Shown: piece by piece, positions 43,383 to 52,547 of the stretch
How the letters are laid out: every line of letters begins with the position of its first letter
Position numbering within the stretch: the stretch's first letter is position 1
From: an uncultured Gemmiger sp.
Lineage (GTDB): Bacteria; Bacillota; Clostridia; Oscillospirales; Ruminococcaceae
DNA length: 64,000 bases
Assembly (NCBI GenBank): GCA_944382835.1
Contig: CALWNP010000003.1
Location: 23,191-87,190, forward strand
Direction: 5' to 3'
Notes under the pieces: generated by a model
What the model saw: the letters and a program-made list of their open reading frames with translations, nothing else
What the model was told of the DNA's origin: nothing
The model's database searches: none
Position numbers and translations under genes: made by a program

Positions 43383-44426
43383 ATGGATCAGAAGGCAGGT
43401 GAGACAGCCATGGGACAAGCTCCATCCATCAGCATCATTATGCCGATTTACAATGCACAGGACACGGTGGATGCAGCCGTGGCGGCCATCTGTGAGCAGT
43501 CAATATCGGATTTTGAGCTTCTGCTTATCGATGACGGGTCCACGGATGCCAGTGCGGCACACTGCGCGTCACTGGTGCAGCAGGATTCCCGGCTGCGCCT
43601 GATCTGCCAGGAAAATGCGGGAATCTGCGCGGCCCGCAACCGCGGAATCCAGGAGGCCAGGGGAGAGTACCTGACCTTCTGTGATGACGATGATACCTTG
43701 TTGCCCGATGCGTTGCGCATCATGCTGGTGGCAGCACGCCGGGAACGGGTGGACCTGGTGAGGACCGGATACCGGATTTTGCGCCAGCGGCAGGACGGCA
43801 GTTATCAGGAACTGCCCCATCCTGAGGGAAAACGCTGTACCCTGTCAGCCGCACGCAAAGGATATGCCCGTTTCCTGCGGCAGAGTGGCCCGCAGTTTGT
43901 CTGGAACGCCCTGTATCGGCGGGAAGCAGTCTCGCAGGTTCGGTTTGATCCGCGCTGCCGTTACGGGCTGGAGGATTTTCTCTACAATGCCGAAGTATAC
44001 AAGGTGATTCGTTCAGCAGTCTATCTGCCGGAGGTCACCTATCTGCACTACGAGCACGATGACAGTACTTCGCTGCAGCTGGAGCAGGCGGCGGTGGAAG
44101 GCCGTGTGGAGGCATTGACCCTCTGGGTTCAGGCCGAATGGGAAGCGCTGTTCCGCTGGGAAAAAGGTTCTTCTGCGGCCTGGGCTGAACGCCAGACGCA
44201 ATTTGTCACTTTTTTGATGCACCAGCTCCGGGACAGCAAGGCCCCTGCCTCGCTGCGCAGCAGTGCGTGGGAGGCTTTGCGCCGGGCGATGGCGGAACAT
44301 CCGGCAGGGCGGCTTGACTTTTTGCGCTTGGCGCGGCAAAATAAGAAAGAAATGATCGCATTGCTGCTGTATCAGATGCACTGGCAGGGGCTGTATCGCT
44401 TTCTGCCCGACAAAGAGGGAAAATGA
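43383..44426 (+). CDS. GT2 family glycosyltransferase
   Basis: 347 residues from ATG 43383. GT-A domain: ISIIMPIYNAQDTVDAAV, LLLIDDGSTD (about 45-54), NAGICAARNRGI, the metal-binding LTFCDDDDTLLPDAL, and a later GLEDFLYNAEVY. The C-terminal 120 residues are helical. Inverting transferase of unknown specificity. Start options are TTG 43374, ATG 43383 and ATG 43410; 43383 has AGCAGGA 9 bases upstream. Stop overlaps the next start (ATGATG). Confidence 0.88.
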   Translation: MDQKAGETAMGQAPSISIIMPIYNAQDTVDAAVAAICEQSISDFELLLIDDGSTDASAAHCASLVQQDSRLRLICQENAGICAARNRGIQEARGEYLTFCDDDDTLLPDALRIMLVAARRERVDLVRTGYRILRQRQDGSYQELPHPEGKRCTLSAARKGYARFLRQSGPQFVWNALYRREAVSQVRFDPRCRYGLEDFLYNAEVYKVIRSAVYLPEVTYLHYEHDDSTSLQLEQAAVEGRVEALTLWVQAEWEALFRWEKGSSAAWAERQTQFVTFLMHQLRDSKAPASLRSSAWEALRRAMAEHPAGRLDFLRLARQNKKEMIALLLYQMHWQGLYRFLPDKEGK

Positions 44427-45280
44427 TGAAAAAAATTCTCGTGACCGGCGCAGCCGGCTATATTGGTCGGCATGTTGTCAAAAAGGCCTTGGATATGGGA
44501 TATCAGGTCATTGCATCTGATTTTTCCTTCAAAGGACTGGATGAGCGGGCTGATTTTTGTGATGTCCCGCTGTTCAGCGGGGACAAGCAGATCTATCGTG
44601 CGATGGGCAGCCCGGATGTCTGTATCCATCTCGCCTGGCGGGATGGGTTCCGGCATAATGCGTCCAGCCATATGAAGGATCTGTCCTCCCATGTGGTTTT
44701 TCTGAACAACATGGTGGCGGGCGGTTTGCCGTTGCTCAGCGTCATGGGAACAATGCACGAAGTCGGCTACTGGGAAGGGGCCATCGAGGATGATACACCC
44801 TGTAATCCCCAGAGCCAGTATGGCATTGCCAAAAATGCCCTGCGCCAGAGCCTGATGCTCTCTTTGGCGGACTCTGCCTGCAAGCTGCATTGGCTGCGGG
44901 CCTACTATATCACCGGGGACGAGGCCCACGGCAGCTCCATCTTTGCCAAGATCACCCAGGCAGAGCTGGATGGCAAAAAGACCTTCCCGTTTACCAGCGG
45001 CAAAAACAAATATGATTTCATCGATATCGACCAGCTGGCCACCATGATTGTGGCAGCCAGCGTGCAGGATGAGGTGGACGGCATCATCAATGTCTGCACC
45101 GGCAACCCCATCAGCCTGGCCGACCGGGTGGAAAAATTCCTGCGGGATAAGAATTATAAGATCAAGCTGGACTATGGGGCTTTCCCGGATCGTCCCTATG
45201 ACAGCCCCGGTGTCTGGGGGGATCCCACCAAGATCCGCCAGATCCTCAAGGCCGCGCATCTAGAAACCGAAGCAGAGTAA
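44423..45280 (+). CDS. NAD-dependent epimerase/dehydratase family protein
   Basis: 285 residues, extended SDR. Rossmann motif VTGAAGYIG (about 7-15), catalytic YGIAK (Tyr and Lys, about 133-137), preceded by SVMGTMHEVGYW where Thr/Ser of the triad lies. Probably makes or interconverts a nucleotide sugar for the glycan. FIDIDQLATMI and NVCTGNPISL resemble UDP-glucose 4-epimerase-like members. Starts inside the stop of the upstream transferase. Confidence 0.85.
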   Translation: MMKKILVTGAAGYIGRHVVKKALDMGYQVIASDFSFKGLDERADFCDVPLFSGDKQIYRAMGSPDVCIHLAWRDGFRHNASSHMKDLSSHVVFLNNMVAGGLPLLSVMGTMHEVGYWEGAIEDDTPCNPQSQYGIAKNALRQSLMLSLADSACKLHWLRAYYITGDEAHGSSIFAKITQAELDGKKTFPFTSGKNKYDFIDIDQLATMIVAASVQDEVDGIINVCTGNPISLADRVEKFLRDKNYKIKLDYGAFPDRPYDSPGVWGDPTKIRQILKAAHLETEAE

Positions 45281-45289
45281 GGATGTTCT

Positions 45290-47236
45290 ATGAAACGACT
45301 TGGAATCTTTTTCTTTTATGAGAAAAACGGTGATGTGGATGATTTCATCACCTATTATCTGCAGGACCTCGCCAAAAACCTCAGCGAACTGATTGTGGTC
45401 TGCAACGGCAAGCTCAGCAAACAGGGCCGCCAGGCTTTTTCCCGGTATACCGATCAGATCATCGTGCGGGAAAACAAGGGGCTGGATGTCTGGGCTTACA
45501 AGACGGCATTGGACCATTATGGCTGGGAAAAGCTCTGCACCTTTGATGAAATCGTCATGACCAACTCCACCCTCATGGGGCCGGTGCGCCCCTTGAAGGA
45601 GATGTTCGATGCCATGGCGCAGAACACCGAACTGGATTTCTGGGGGCTGACCATCCATCATGGCGCCCAGGGAAACCCGTTCCGGGGCAAGCACATCTAC
45701 AATTATCTGCCGGTTCATATCCAGTCGCATTTCATCGTCTACCGCCAGAAGTTTGTCAAAACCCAGGACCTCCAATCCTACTGGGACAATATGCCGATGA
45801 TTGCCGACTATAACGACTCGGTGCAGCGGTATGAATCGGTTTTTACCAAGCAGTTCGCCGACAAAGGCTACAAATGGGATGTCTATGTCAAGACGGAGGA
45901 CCTGAAGGACTTCACCGACTACCCGCTCCTTGTCTGCCCGGTGAAACTGCTGCGGGACAAAAAATGTCCGTTGTTCAAGCGCCGCAGCTTCATGCACGAT
46001 CTGGAAGCTTATCTCAATGATACCGCCGGGGAACCGGTGCGGGAGCTGTATGCCTATCTGCGGGACCATACCGACTATCCGCTGGAGCTGATCTGGAACA
46101 ACATGATCCGCACTATGCACCCTTACGACTTTGTCCGCAACCTGGGCCTGAACCGTCTGATTCCGCCTCGGGTGCAGGATGAAGCCTGTGTGGCTCAGAT
46201 CCGCAAAAATCGACGGATTGCATTGGCCATGCACCTTTACTTTATGGACATGCTGCCCCAGAGCATGGATTTTGCCGCCAAGATGCCCCCGGAAACCGAT
46301 GTCTTTATCTCCACCAATACCGAGGAGAAAAAGGCACAGATTGAGGCGGCGTTTGCTTCGCTGCCGCTGCACAAGGTGACAGTGCTGGTGGTGGAAAACC
46401 GTGGGCGTGATGTGGCTGCTTTCCTCTGTGATCTGGCGCCGCTGCTGAAGGGGTATGACTATGCCTGCTTCATGCACGACAAAAAGGCCATCCAGACCAA
46501 GCCGGGCAGTGTGGGGGCCAGCTTTGGATATGTCTGCAACGAGAACATCTGCAAAAATGCGGATCATGTCCTCAATGTGCTGACCGAGTTTGAGAAAGAT
46601 CCCCGGCTGGGAATCCTCTGCCCGCCGTTCCCCACCCACGGGGTGTATTTTATGAATCTTTGCTCCAACGGCTGGGGACCCAATTTTGATAACACCAAAA
46701 AACTGATGAAGGAGCTGGGGATTGACCGGCCGATTTCGGGCGAAAAGATGCCGCTGGCCCCCTTTGGCAGCGTGTTCTGGTTCCGGGTTGCGGCTTTGGA
46801 GCCCCTCTTTGCCCATGGCTGGAAGCATGACGATTTTCCGCCCGAACCGCTGCCTCAGGACGGTACCATCAGCCATGCCATCGAGCGGATCTATCCCTTT
46901 GTGGCACAGGGGGCCGGGTACTATCCCGCCCAGGTGATGAGCACCGATTTTGCAATGCTGCGCTGCGATACCATGCAGGCTTACGCGGGCGGTTTGATCC
47001 GTCCGCTGGCCCGGGTCTTCGACTGTACCACCTTTGGGGGCGCGGCGTCCTCTGCGATGGGGTTTGCTGCCAAACGGCATCTTTTCGGATTCCACAGTTA
47101 TGGGCCATACTCCAATTCCCGGCGGCGCCATGCACGCAACTGGCTGCGTGACCGTCTGCCAAAGGGAATGTATAAGGGTATCATCGGGGCAAAGCGAGCG
47201 GTGCTCGGCCCCCATGAAGGCCCCTATGAAGATTAA
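45290..47236 (+). CDS. Rhamnan synthesis protein F family (RgpF-like)
   Basis: 648 residues, PF05045-type. First half (about 1-290): IFFFYEKNGDVDD, VRENKGLDVWAYKTAL, LDFWGLTIHHG, VHIQSHFIVYR, CPLFKRRSF. Second half (about 300-640): ALAMHLYFMDML, VVENRGRDVAAFL, CFMHDKKA, and GSVFWFR. RgpF proteins act in rhamnose-containing wall polysaccharide synthesis, as transferases or modifiers. ATG with AAGGAT upstream. Paralog of the next gene. Confidence 0.9.
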   Translation: MKRLGIFFFYEKNGDVDDFITYYLQDLAKNLSELIVVCNGKLSKQGRQAFSRYTDQIIVRENKGLDVWAYKTALDHYGWEKLCTFDEIVMTNSTLMGPVRPLKEMFDAMAQNTELDFWGLTIHHGAQGNPFRGKHIYNYLPVHIQSHFIVYRQKFVKTQDLQSYWDNMPMIADYNDSVQRYESVFTKQFADKGYKWDVYVKTEDLKDFTDYPLLVCPVKLLRDKKCPLFKRRSFMHDLEAYLNDTAGEPVRELYAYLRDHTDYPLELIWNNMIRTMHPYDFVRNLGLNRLIPPRVQDEACVAQIRKNRRIALAMHLYFMDMLPQSMDFAAKMPPETDVFISTNTEEKKAQIEAAFASLPLHKVTVLVVENRGRDVAAFLCDLAPLLKGYDYACFMHDKKAIQTKPGSVGASFGYVCNENICKNADHVLNVLTEFEKDPRLGILCPPFPTHGVYFMNLCSNGWGPNFDNTKKLMKELGIDRPISGEKMPLAPFGSVFWFRVAALEPLFAHGWKHDDFPPEPLPQDGTISHAIERIYPFVAQGAGYYPAQVMSTDFAMLRCDTMQAYAGGLIRPLARVFDCTTFGGAASSAMGFAAKRHLFGFHSYGPYSNSRRRHARNWLRDRLPKGMYKGIIGAKRAVLGPHEGPYED

Positions 47237-47251
47237 AGGACGCGGTTCAAG

Positions 47252-48742
47252 ATGAAAAAACGGCTTGTGATCTATTTCCATTATGACGCTGCCGGGCAGG
47301 TCGACACGGCCTGCCGGCTGGCGGTGTCGGCAATGGCGAAAGAGGCACAGGCCGTTGTTTTTGTAACCAACAGCCGTCTGAATCCGGAATCGGTGGGCTG
47401 GGTGGAGGATCAGCAGGGAATCCGCCTGGTACAGCGGGAAAATGTCGGGCTGGATGTGGGGGCCTATCGCCAGATCTTGTTGGAGCTGGGACCCTCCGGG
47501 CTGGCCGGCTGGGACGAACTGATCCTGATGAACTATACCCTGGCCGGACCTGTTTCACCGTTGTCCTCCATGTTTGCCCGGATGGATGAGCGAACCGATC
47601 TGGATTTCTGGGGTCTGACCCGGCACTATGCCATGCACAGCCGCCGTTTTGGCGGAAAAGGCGGCAATGTCCCGGAACATCTTCAGTCTCATTTTCTGGC
47701 GGTCCGTCCCCGGATGTTTTCCTCACAGGCGTTCTGGCAGTACTGGCGGGAAATGCCATTGCCCCAAAGCTATGAGGAATCTGTCAACAGCCATGAGGTG
47801 CGTTTCACCGGATATTTTGCCTCCCTGGGCTTTCGGTGGGACAGTTTTGTGGACACCAAAGACCTGGCGGAAATCTATGTCAATCCCATTATGGCATGTC
47901 CGAGGCTTTTGGTTGAGGAGCGGCAGTGCCCCTTTTTCAAACGGCGCAGCTTTTTCACCCCTTATGCCGATGAGCTGCGGCGCACCGACGGCCAGGCTGG
48001 CTGGCAACTGTATCGCTACCTGAAAGAACAGACGACGTATCCGGTGGAAGAGTTGGTGGATTCACTGCTGCGCAGCCAGCCGCTGAACGGTCTGGCCCGG
48101 GAGCTGCATTGGCGGATTCGTCTGCCGGAGGAGCGCCGAAGCCCAGATGAGGTGCTGGAGGGAGAGTCGCTGACAAAAACCACAGCTCTCCAATCGGGTA
48201 AGATTTATTGCCTCCGGATGCCGCAGGCAGAAAATCCGGTGACCCGGGACTGCCTGGCCCAAATGGCCAGCGAGAACAAGATTGCCCATGCCGCTGCATG
48301 GCTGGCCGAACATCCCGCGGTAGGGGTTCTGGGGCCGGCCGTTGCTGCGGCGCCTGAGGCCATGCGGGAAAAGCTGAGTCGTTGGCAGCGGGAGCTGCCG
48401 CGTTTGCGGCAGTTGTGCCGGCAGTGGAACATTACAGCTGCGCTGCAGGAGCAGGAACCGCTCTTTTTGCCAAACGGCGGCTGTCTGCTGGTGCGGGGAG
48501 AGTCGTTCCCCGATGGGGTGCCACCGTTGGATGAGGCCGCGAGCTGGTGGCTTTTGCCGCTGCTGGCCCAGAAAGCAGGATACCGCAGCATGGTCTGGCA
48601 GACCGACGGCCAGGGTCAGGCGGCGTCGGACCTGCTGGAGGAAACGCTGCTGGCGCAGGCGTCGGTGCGCGGATCACTTCGGCTGCTCCTGCGCGCGGTC
48701 AAGAGAAACATTCAAAACAAAAAGAAAGGTGGACAGCAGTAA
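47252..48742 (+). CDS. RgpF-like protein with a reduced second half
   Basis: 496 residues. The first half (about 1-290) aligns by eye with the upstream gene: IYFHYDAAGQVD, VQRENVGLDVGAY, LDFWGLTRHY, EHLQSHFLAVR, CPFFKRRSF. The second half is about 150 residues shorter and lacks the NRGRD and MHDKKA motifs, keeping only GVLGPA and LPNGGCLLVRG-like remnants. Likely a duplicate that diverged; it may serve a different step or be structural. AAAGGA precedes the ATG. Overlaps the acyltransferase start by one base. Confidence 0.82.
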   Translation: MKKRLVIYFHYDAAGQVDTACRLAVSAMAKEAQAVVFVTNSRLNPESVGWVEDQQGIRLVQRENVGLDVGAYRQILLELGPSGLAGWDELILMNYTLAGPVSPLSSMFARMDERTDLDFWGLTRHYAMHSRRFGGKGGNVPEHLQSHFLAVRPRMFSSQAFWQYWREMPLPQSYEESVNSHEVRFTGYFASLGFRWDSFVDTKDLAEIYVNPIMACPRLLVEERQCPFFKRRSFFTPYADELRRTDGQAGWQLYRYLKEQTTYPVEELVDSLLRSQPLNGLARELHWRIRLPEERRSPDEVLEGESLTKTTALQSGKIYCLRMPQAENPVTRDCLAQMASENKIAHAAAWLAEHPAVGVLGPAVAAAPEAMREKLSRWQRELPRLRQLCRQWNITAALQEQEPLFLPNGGCLLVRGESFPDGVPPLDEAASWWLLPLLAQKAGYRSMVWQTDGQGQAASDLLEETLLAQASVRGSLRLLLRAVKRNIQNKKKGGQQ

Positions 48743-49755
48743 TGTCCAAAACCACCAGGCCCCGGCTGTTTTATCTGGATTTCGTCCGGGCCTTTGCATT
48801 GTGCTGTATTTTGGTGATTCACTTCAATGCCTCGGTGACCGGTTATTTCAGTTATCCCTCCCGTCTGTTTCCCAGCATTTTGCCGTTGGGAATTTATCTG
48901 GGAGATTTTGGCTCCTCTCTCTTTTTCATTGTTTCGGGCGCGGCACTGGGATATACCACAAAACCGGGCACCGCGCCCCTGACCTTTTATCGAAAAAGGG
49001 CCAAAGCAGTATATCCCATGTTCTGGCTGGCTTGGTTCGGCTGTTTTTCCATCCGGATGGCCACCCGTCCCTGGATGTTCGGTGGTGCAAAGCTGGCCAC
49101 ACTGGTTCTGACGGTGCTGGGCCTGGACAATTTTGCGGTGGCATCGGGATGGGTAGCCCAGGATTTCGCCTGCGTAGGGGAATGGTTCCTGGGCAGCATT
49201 CTGTTTTTGTATCTGCTGTTTCCTCTGGTACAGCGCCTTCTGCAGCGCAGCGCTGCGGTGTGCTGGCTGGTGGTCTGCATCGCAGCGCTGGCGGTGCATC
49301 TGAGCGGCTGGGATGCCGGTCTGGTGGCGGTACATCTGCCGGAATTTCTCTTCGGTATGGCTTTCGTGGAATGGAAGAACCGCGGAAAGGAAATTGGTTT
49401 TGCGGCCTGTGCCATTCTGTTGCTGCCGGCCGTCTGGCTGGGCAATTCTAAAATTGTCTGTGCATTGTTCAGCATGGCGTTTTTTGTGCTGCTGGCGGTG
49501 GTGGGACAAAAGCTGGAATGTGCCCCACTGCGTGGACTCTGTGGGGCGATGGGAAAGTACTCCTACGCGGCATTTTTGGTGCACCATGTGCTGATTCTCC
49601 GGATGGTGGAAGCCTATGATCTCTCGACCATCACCCGTCGGGATACGGCGCTGCTGTTTGGAGCCTATCTGTTTTTGACCGCCCTGGCTTCGATTTTGCT
49701 CTACCGCGCGGACCGCTGGGTGCGTGGTGGGGTATGGCAACGGCTGCAGAGCTGA
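48742..49755 (+). CDS. Membrane acyltransferase family 3
   Basis: 337 residues, about ten TM helices. Acyltransferase-3 pattern: RLFYLDFVRAFALCCILVIH (about 8-27), with LDFVR and the final His as active-site region, FIVSGAALGY and YSYAAFLVHHVLI. Such proteins O-acetylate or succinylate surface glycans. Start ATG 48742 chosen because AAGGTGG precedes it; the frame is open 65 codons further, into the RgpF-like gene. Last gene of the glycan operon. Confidence 0.88.
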   Translation: MSKTTRPRLFYLDFVRAFALCCILVIHFNASVTGYFSYPSRLFPSILPLGIYLGDFGSSLFFIVSGAALGYTTKPGTAPLTFYRKRAKAVYPMFWLAWFGCFSIRMATRPWMFGGAKLATLVLTVLGLDNFAVASGWVAQDFACVGEWFLGSILFLYLLFPLVQRLLQRSAAVCWLVVCIAALAVHLSGWDAGLVAVHLPEFLFGMAFVEWKNRGKEIGFAACAILLLPAVWLGNSKIVCALFSMAFFVLLAVVGQKLECAPLRGLCGAMGKYSYAAFLVHHVLILRMVEAYDLSTITRRDTALLFGAYLFLTALASILLYRADRWVRGGVWQRLQS

Positions 49756-49759
49756 GGGC

Positions 49760-49788
49760 CTGTTTTGTGAGAACAGAGTTTTTTATCG
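49760..49788 (+). terminator. Weak terminator after the glycan operon
   Basis: CTGTT/AACAG stem of 5 bp followed by AGTTTTTTATC. Short stem, long T-run. Confidence 0.5.
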
Positions 49789-49795
49789 GCTGCTC

Positions 49796-49824
49796 TGTAC
49801 AAAAAAACGGGCATACGGTATAAT
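49796..49824 (+). promoter_or_regulatory. Promoter of the hprK operon
   Basis: TGTACA (49796-49801), 17-base spacer, TATAAT (49819-49824), start codon 43 bases further on. Confidence 0.7.
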
Positions 49825-49866
49825 GAATTTGTATGTAAAAAACACTCCAGAAAGGGGCGCAGCATC

Positions 49867-50799
49867 GTGGCAGAGTTTTCCGTAACACTTGATAAACTGG
49901 CAGAAGAATCCAATCTGACCATTGCTTACACACCGACCGATTTGAAAAACATCAAGGTCTATACCGCCGAGGTATACCGCCCTGGCATCATGCTGGCGGG
50001 GTATTATCAATATTTTGACCGGACCCGGATCCAGATTCTGGGTCTGACCGAGATTTCCTATCTGCAGGAACTGGATGATGAGATGCGGCGCACCCATCTG
50101 GAAAAACTCTTCTCTTTTGTGCCGCCGGCGGTCATCGTGACCCGCGGCATCGAACCCATGCCGGAGATGCTGGAGTTTGCCAAAAAGTATGGAGTTGCGC
50201 TGTTGCTTTCCACCGAGATGACTTCGCCGCTGCTCAGCTCTTTGATCACCACCCTCAACACCGAACTGGCTCCCCGGGTCACCCGGCACGGGGTTCTGGT
50301 GGAGGTGTACGGCGAAGGAATCCTGATTACCGGTGATTCCGGCGTGGGCAAGAGTGAGACAGCCATCGAGCTGGTCAAACGGGGTCACCGCTTGATTGCG
50401 GACGATGCCGTGGAGCTGCGCAAGGTTTCCAGCCGCAAAATTATGGGAGCCGCTCCCCAGAACATCCGCCACTTCATCGAGCTGCGCGGCATCGGCATCA
50501 TCAATGTTGCCCGGCTGTTCGGCGTTGGCGCGGTCAAGAATAGCGTGGAAGTGGAGATGGTGGTGGAACTGGAACCCTGGGACCGCACCAAGAACTACGA
50601 CCGCACCGGCCTGGAGACCGATACCTATGATATTTTGGGGGTTCAGGTCCCCAGTCTGCTGATCCCGGTGATGCCGGGACGGAACCTGGCCGTGATTCTG
50701 GAGACGGCGGCCATGAACAACCGCCAGAAAGAAATGGGCTACAACGCAGCCGAGGAACTTTTGCAAAGCCTCGGTCTGCAAAACGATATCGGATTGTAA
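49867..50799 (+). CDS. hprK: HPr kinase/phosphorylase
   Basis: 310 residues. Phosphorylates and dephosphorylates Ser46 of HPr, linking sugar status to CcpA-type catabolite control and PTS activity. Walker A GDSGVGKS (156-163), His141 in RHGVLVEVYG, the HPrK signature IELRGIGIINV (about 205), and a C-terminal helical region. GTG start with GAAAGGGG upstream. First gene of a seven-gene operon. Confidence 0.96.
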   Translation: MAEFSVTLDKLAEESNLTIAYTPTDLKNIKVYTAEVYRPGIMLAGYYQYFDRTRIQILGLTEISYLQELDDEMRRTHLEKLFSFVPPAVIVTRGIEPMPEMLEFAKKYGVALLLSTEMTSPLLSSLITTLNTELAPRVTRHGVLVEVYGEGILITGDSGVGKSETAIELVKRGHRLIADDAVELRKVSSRKIMGAAPQNIRHFIELRGIGIINVARLFGVGAVKNSVEVEMVVELEPWDRTKNYDRTGLETDTYDILGVQVPSLLIPVMPGRNLAVILETAAMNNRQKEMGYNAAEELLQSLGLQNDIGL

Positions 50800-50813
50800 G
50801 AGGATAAAACGGA

Positions 50814-51566
50814 ATGGTTCAAGCCATAGCGGATTTACACACCCACACACTTTCGTCTTCCCATGCCTATCAGACCGCCGATCAGATGGCGGCCCAGGCA
50901 AAGGCCTGCGGCTATCGTGCTCTGGCCATTACCGACCATGGAGCCGCAATGCCGGATGCTCCGCATATCTGGCATTTTGGCAACTGGCGGGCACTGCCGC
51001 GGGTGATGGATGGCGTGGTCATGCTCTACGGCGCAGAGGTCAACGTCATGGACACCAAAGGTGGTGTGGATTTTCCCCAGGGCCAGCTGGCGGGTATGGA
51101 CTGGACAGTGGTCTCCATCCACAGTCCCTGCATGCCGGGGCTTCTCACCGAGCGGGAGGCCAACCGGCTTTGGCTGGCCATTGCGGAAAATCCCTATATT
51201 GACTGCATCGGACATTCCGAACAGCAGAATTACCGTTATGATTATGACCTTGTCACCAAAGCGTTTGCCAAAAACCATAAAGTGGTGGAGATGAACGGCA
51301 ATTCCTTCAATGTGCGCAAGGACGGCATTCCCAACATGCGGGCTTTGCTGCGCGCCTGCCTGAATAACGGCTGCCACATCGCTTTGGACAGCGATGCCCA
51401 TAGCACCCGTCAGATGCGGGAGGGGCTGCACAAGCTCTATTCGCTTTTGGAAGAAATTGATTTCCCGCAGGAGCTTGTGGTCAACGCAAGTTGCCAAAAC
51501 CTGGTCAAGGAACTGAAACTGCACGGCCGTGGCTGTGCAGATGAGATCGGAGGTCTTTTGTTATGA
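50814..51566 (+). CDS. PHP-domain phosphoesterase (YcdX-like)
   Basis: 250 residues. PHP metal motifs: DLHTHTLSSSHA (about 7-18), ITDHG (about 40), VSIHSPCM, CIGHSEQ, EMNGNSF and DSDAHS (about 195). Resembles YcdX-type phosphatases rather than histidinol phosphatase; substrate unknown. In the same place in other Firmicutes a PHP gene accompanies hprK and murB. Overlaps the glucokinase start by 4 bases (ATGA). Confidence 0.87.
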   Translation: MVQAIADLHTHTLSSSHAYQTADQMAAQAKACGYRALAITDHGAAMPDAPHIWHFGNWRALPRVMDGVVMLYGAEVNVMDTKGGVDFPQGQLAGMDWTVVSIHSPCMPGLLTEREANRLWLAIAENPYIDCIGHSEQQNYRYDYDLVTKAFAKNHKVVEMNGNSFNVRKDGIPNMRALLRACLNNGCHIALDSDAHSTRQMREGLHKLYSLLEEIDFPQELVVNASCQNLVKELKLHGRGCADEIGGLLL

Positions 51567-52519
51567 GCAAGTATACCATTGGCATTGATTTGGGCGGTAC
51601 CACAATGACCGCGGGGCTGGTGGATGCCAACTATGAAATTGTGGGCAAGATCACCCGGGCCACCCAGCTTCCGCGCCCGGCAGCCGACCTGGAACAGGCG
51701 CTGGCTGACCTGTGCAGAAGTGTGGCGAAGGAGAACAATGTCTCCTTTGAGGATGTGTCCTACGTGGGCATCGGCACCCCCGGCAGTGTCAACTTTACCA
51801 CCGGGTTTGTGGGCTATAACACCAACTTCAATTACTATGACTGGAACCTTGGCCCGGACCTGGAAGCTCTTCTGGGCTGCAAAGTCTATGTGGAAAATGA
51901 CGCCAATGCGGCTGCTTTTGGCGAGTACATCGCCGGCGGCGCCAAGGGCTACCGGAATGCCGTGATCATTACCCTGGGAACCGGCATTGGCAGCGGCATC
52001 ATTCTGGATGGCAAGATCCTGCGCGGATTCAATTTTGCAGCGGGGGAGATGGGCCATACTGTCATTGTTAAGGGAGGCCGGCTGTGCAATTGCGGCCGCC
52101 GCGGCTGCTGGGAGCGGTATGCCTCGGCGCGGGCCCTCAGCGAGGATACCCGGGAAGCGATGAAGACTGCCCCGGATAATATGATGTGGAAGATTGCCGG
52201 TGACCTGGATCATGTCAATGCCAAGACTGCATTTGATGCCATGGCGGCCGGTGATGCACTGGCCAAGCAGGTTGTGGATACCTGGCTGGAGTATGTGGGC
52301 TGCGGTGTGGCCAATGTAGTCAATACCTTCCAGCCCGAAGTGATCTGCATTGGCGGCGGCGTTTCCAACCAGGGCGAAGTTCTGCTGGCCCCGGTGCGCG
52401 CCTATGTGGAAAAAGAAACGCATAATATTACCACAGGCCGGGTGCCGGAAATCCGTGCCTGTGTGCTGCGCAATGATGCCGGTGTCATCGGTGCGGCGGC
52501 CTTGGCCTCTTCCATCTGA
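51563..52519 (+). CDS. ROK family glucokinase
   Basis: 318 residues. Phosphate-binding GIDLGGTT (about 7-14), catalytic Asp in VENDANAAA, GTGIGSG, and the ROK zinc motif CNCGRRGCWE (about 176-185). Likely phosphorylates glucose to glucose 6-phosphate, feeding glycolysis together with pfkA encoded downstream; other hexoses are possible. It sits between PHP and murB in the hprK operon. Confidence 0.9.
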   Translation: MSKYTIGIDLGGTTMTAGLVDANYEIVGKITRATQLPRPAADLEQALADLCRSVAKENNVSFEDVSYVGIGTPGSVNFTTGFVGYNTNFNYYDWNLGPDLEALLGCKVYVENDANAAAFGEYIAGGAKGYRNAVIITLGTGIGSGIILDGKILRGFNFAAGEMGHTVIVKGGRLCNCGRRGCWERYASARALSEDTREAMKTAPDNMMWKIAGDLDHVNAKTAFDAMAAGDALAKQVVDTWLEYVGCGVANVVNTFQPEVICIGGGVSNQGEVLLAPVRAYVEKETHNITTGRVPEIRACVLRNDAGVIGAAALASSI

Positions 52520-52547
52520 GACAGTTTTGGAGGCAGTGGAGAAAATC

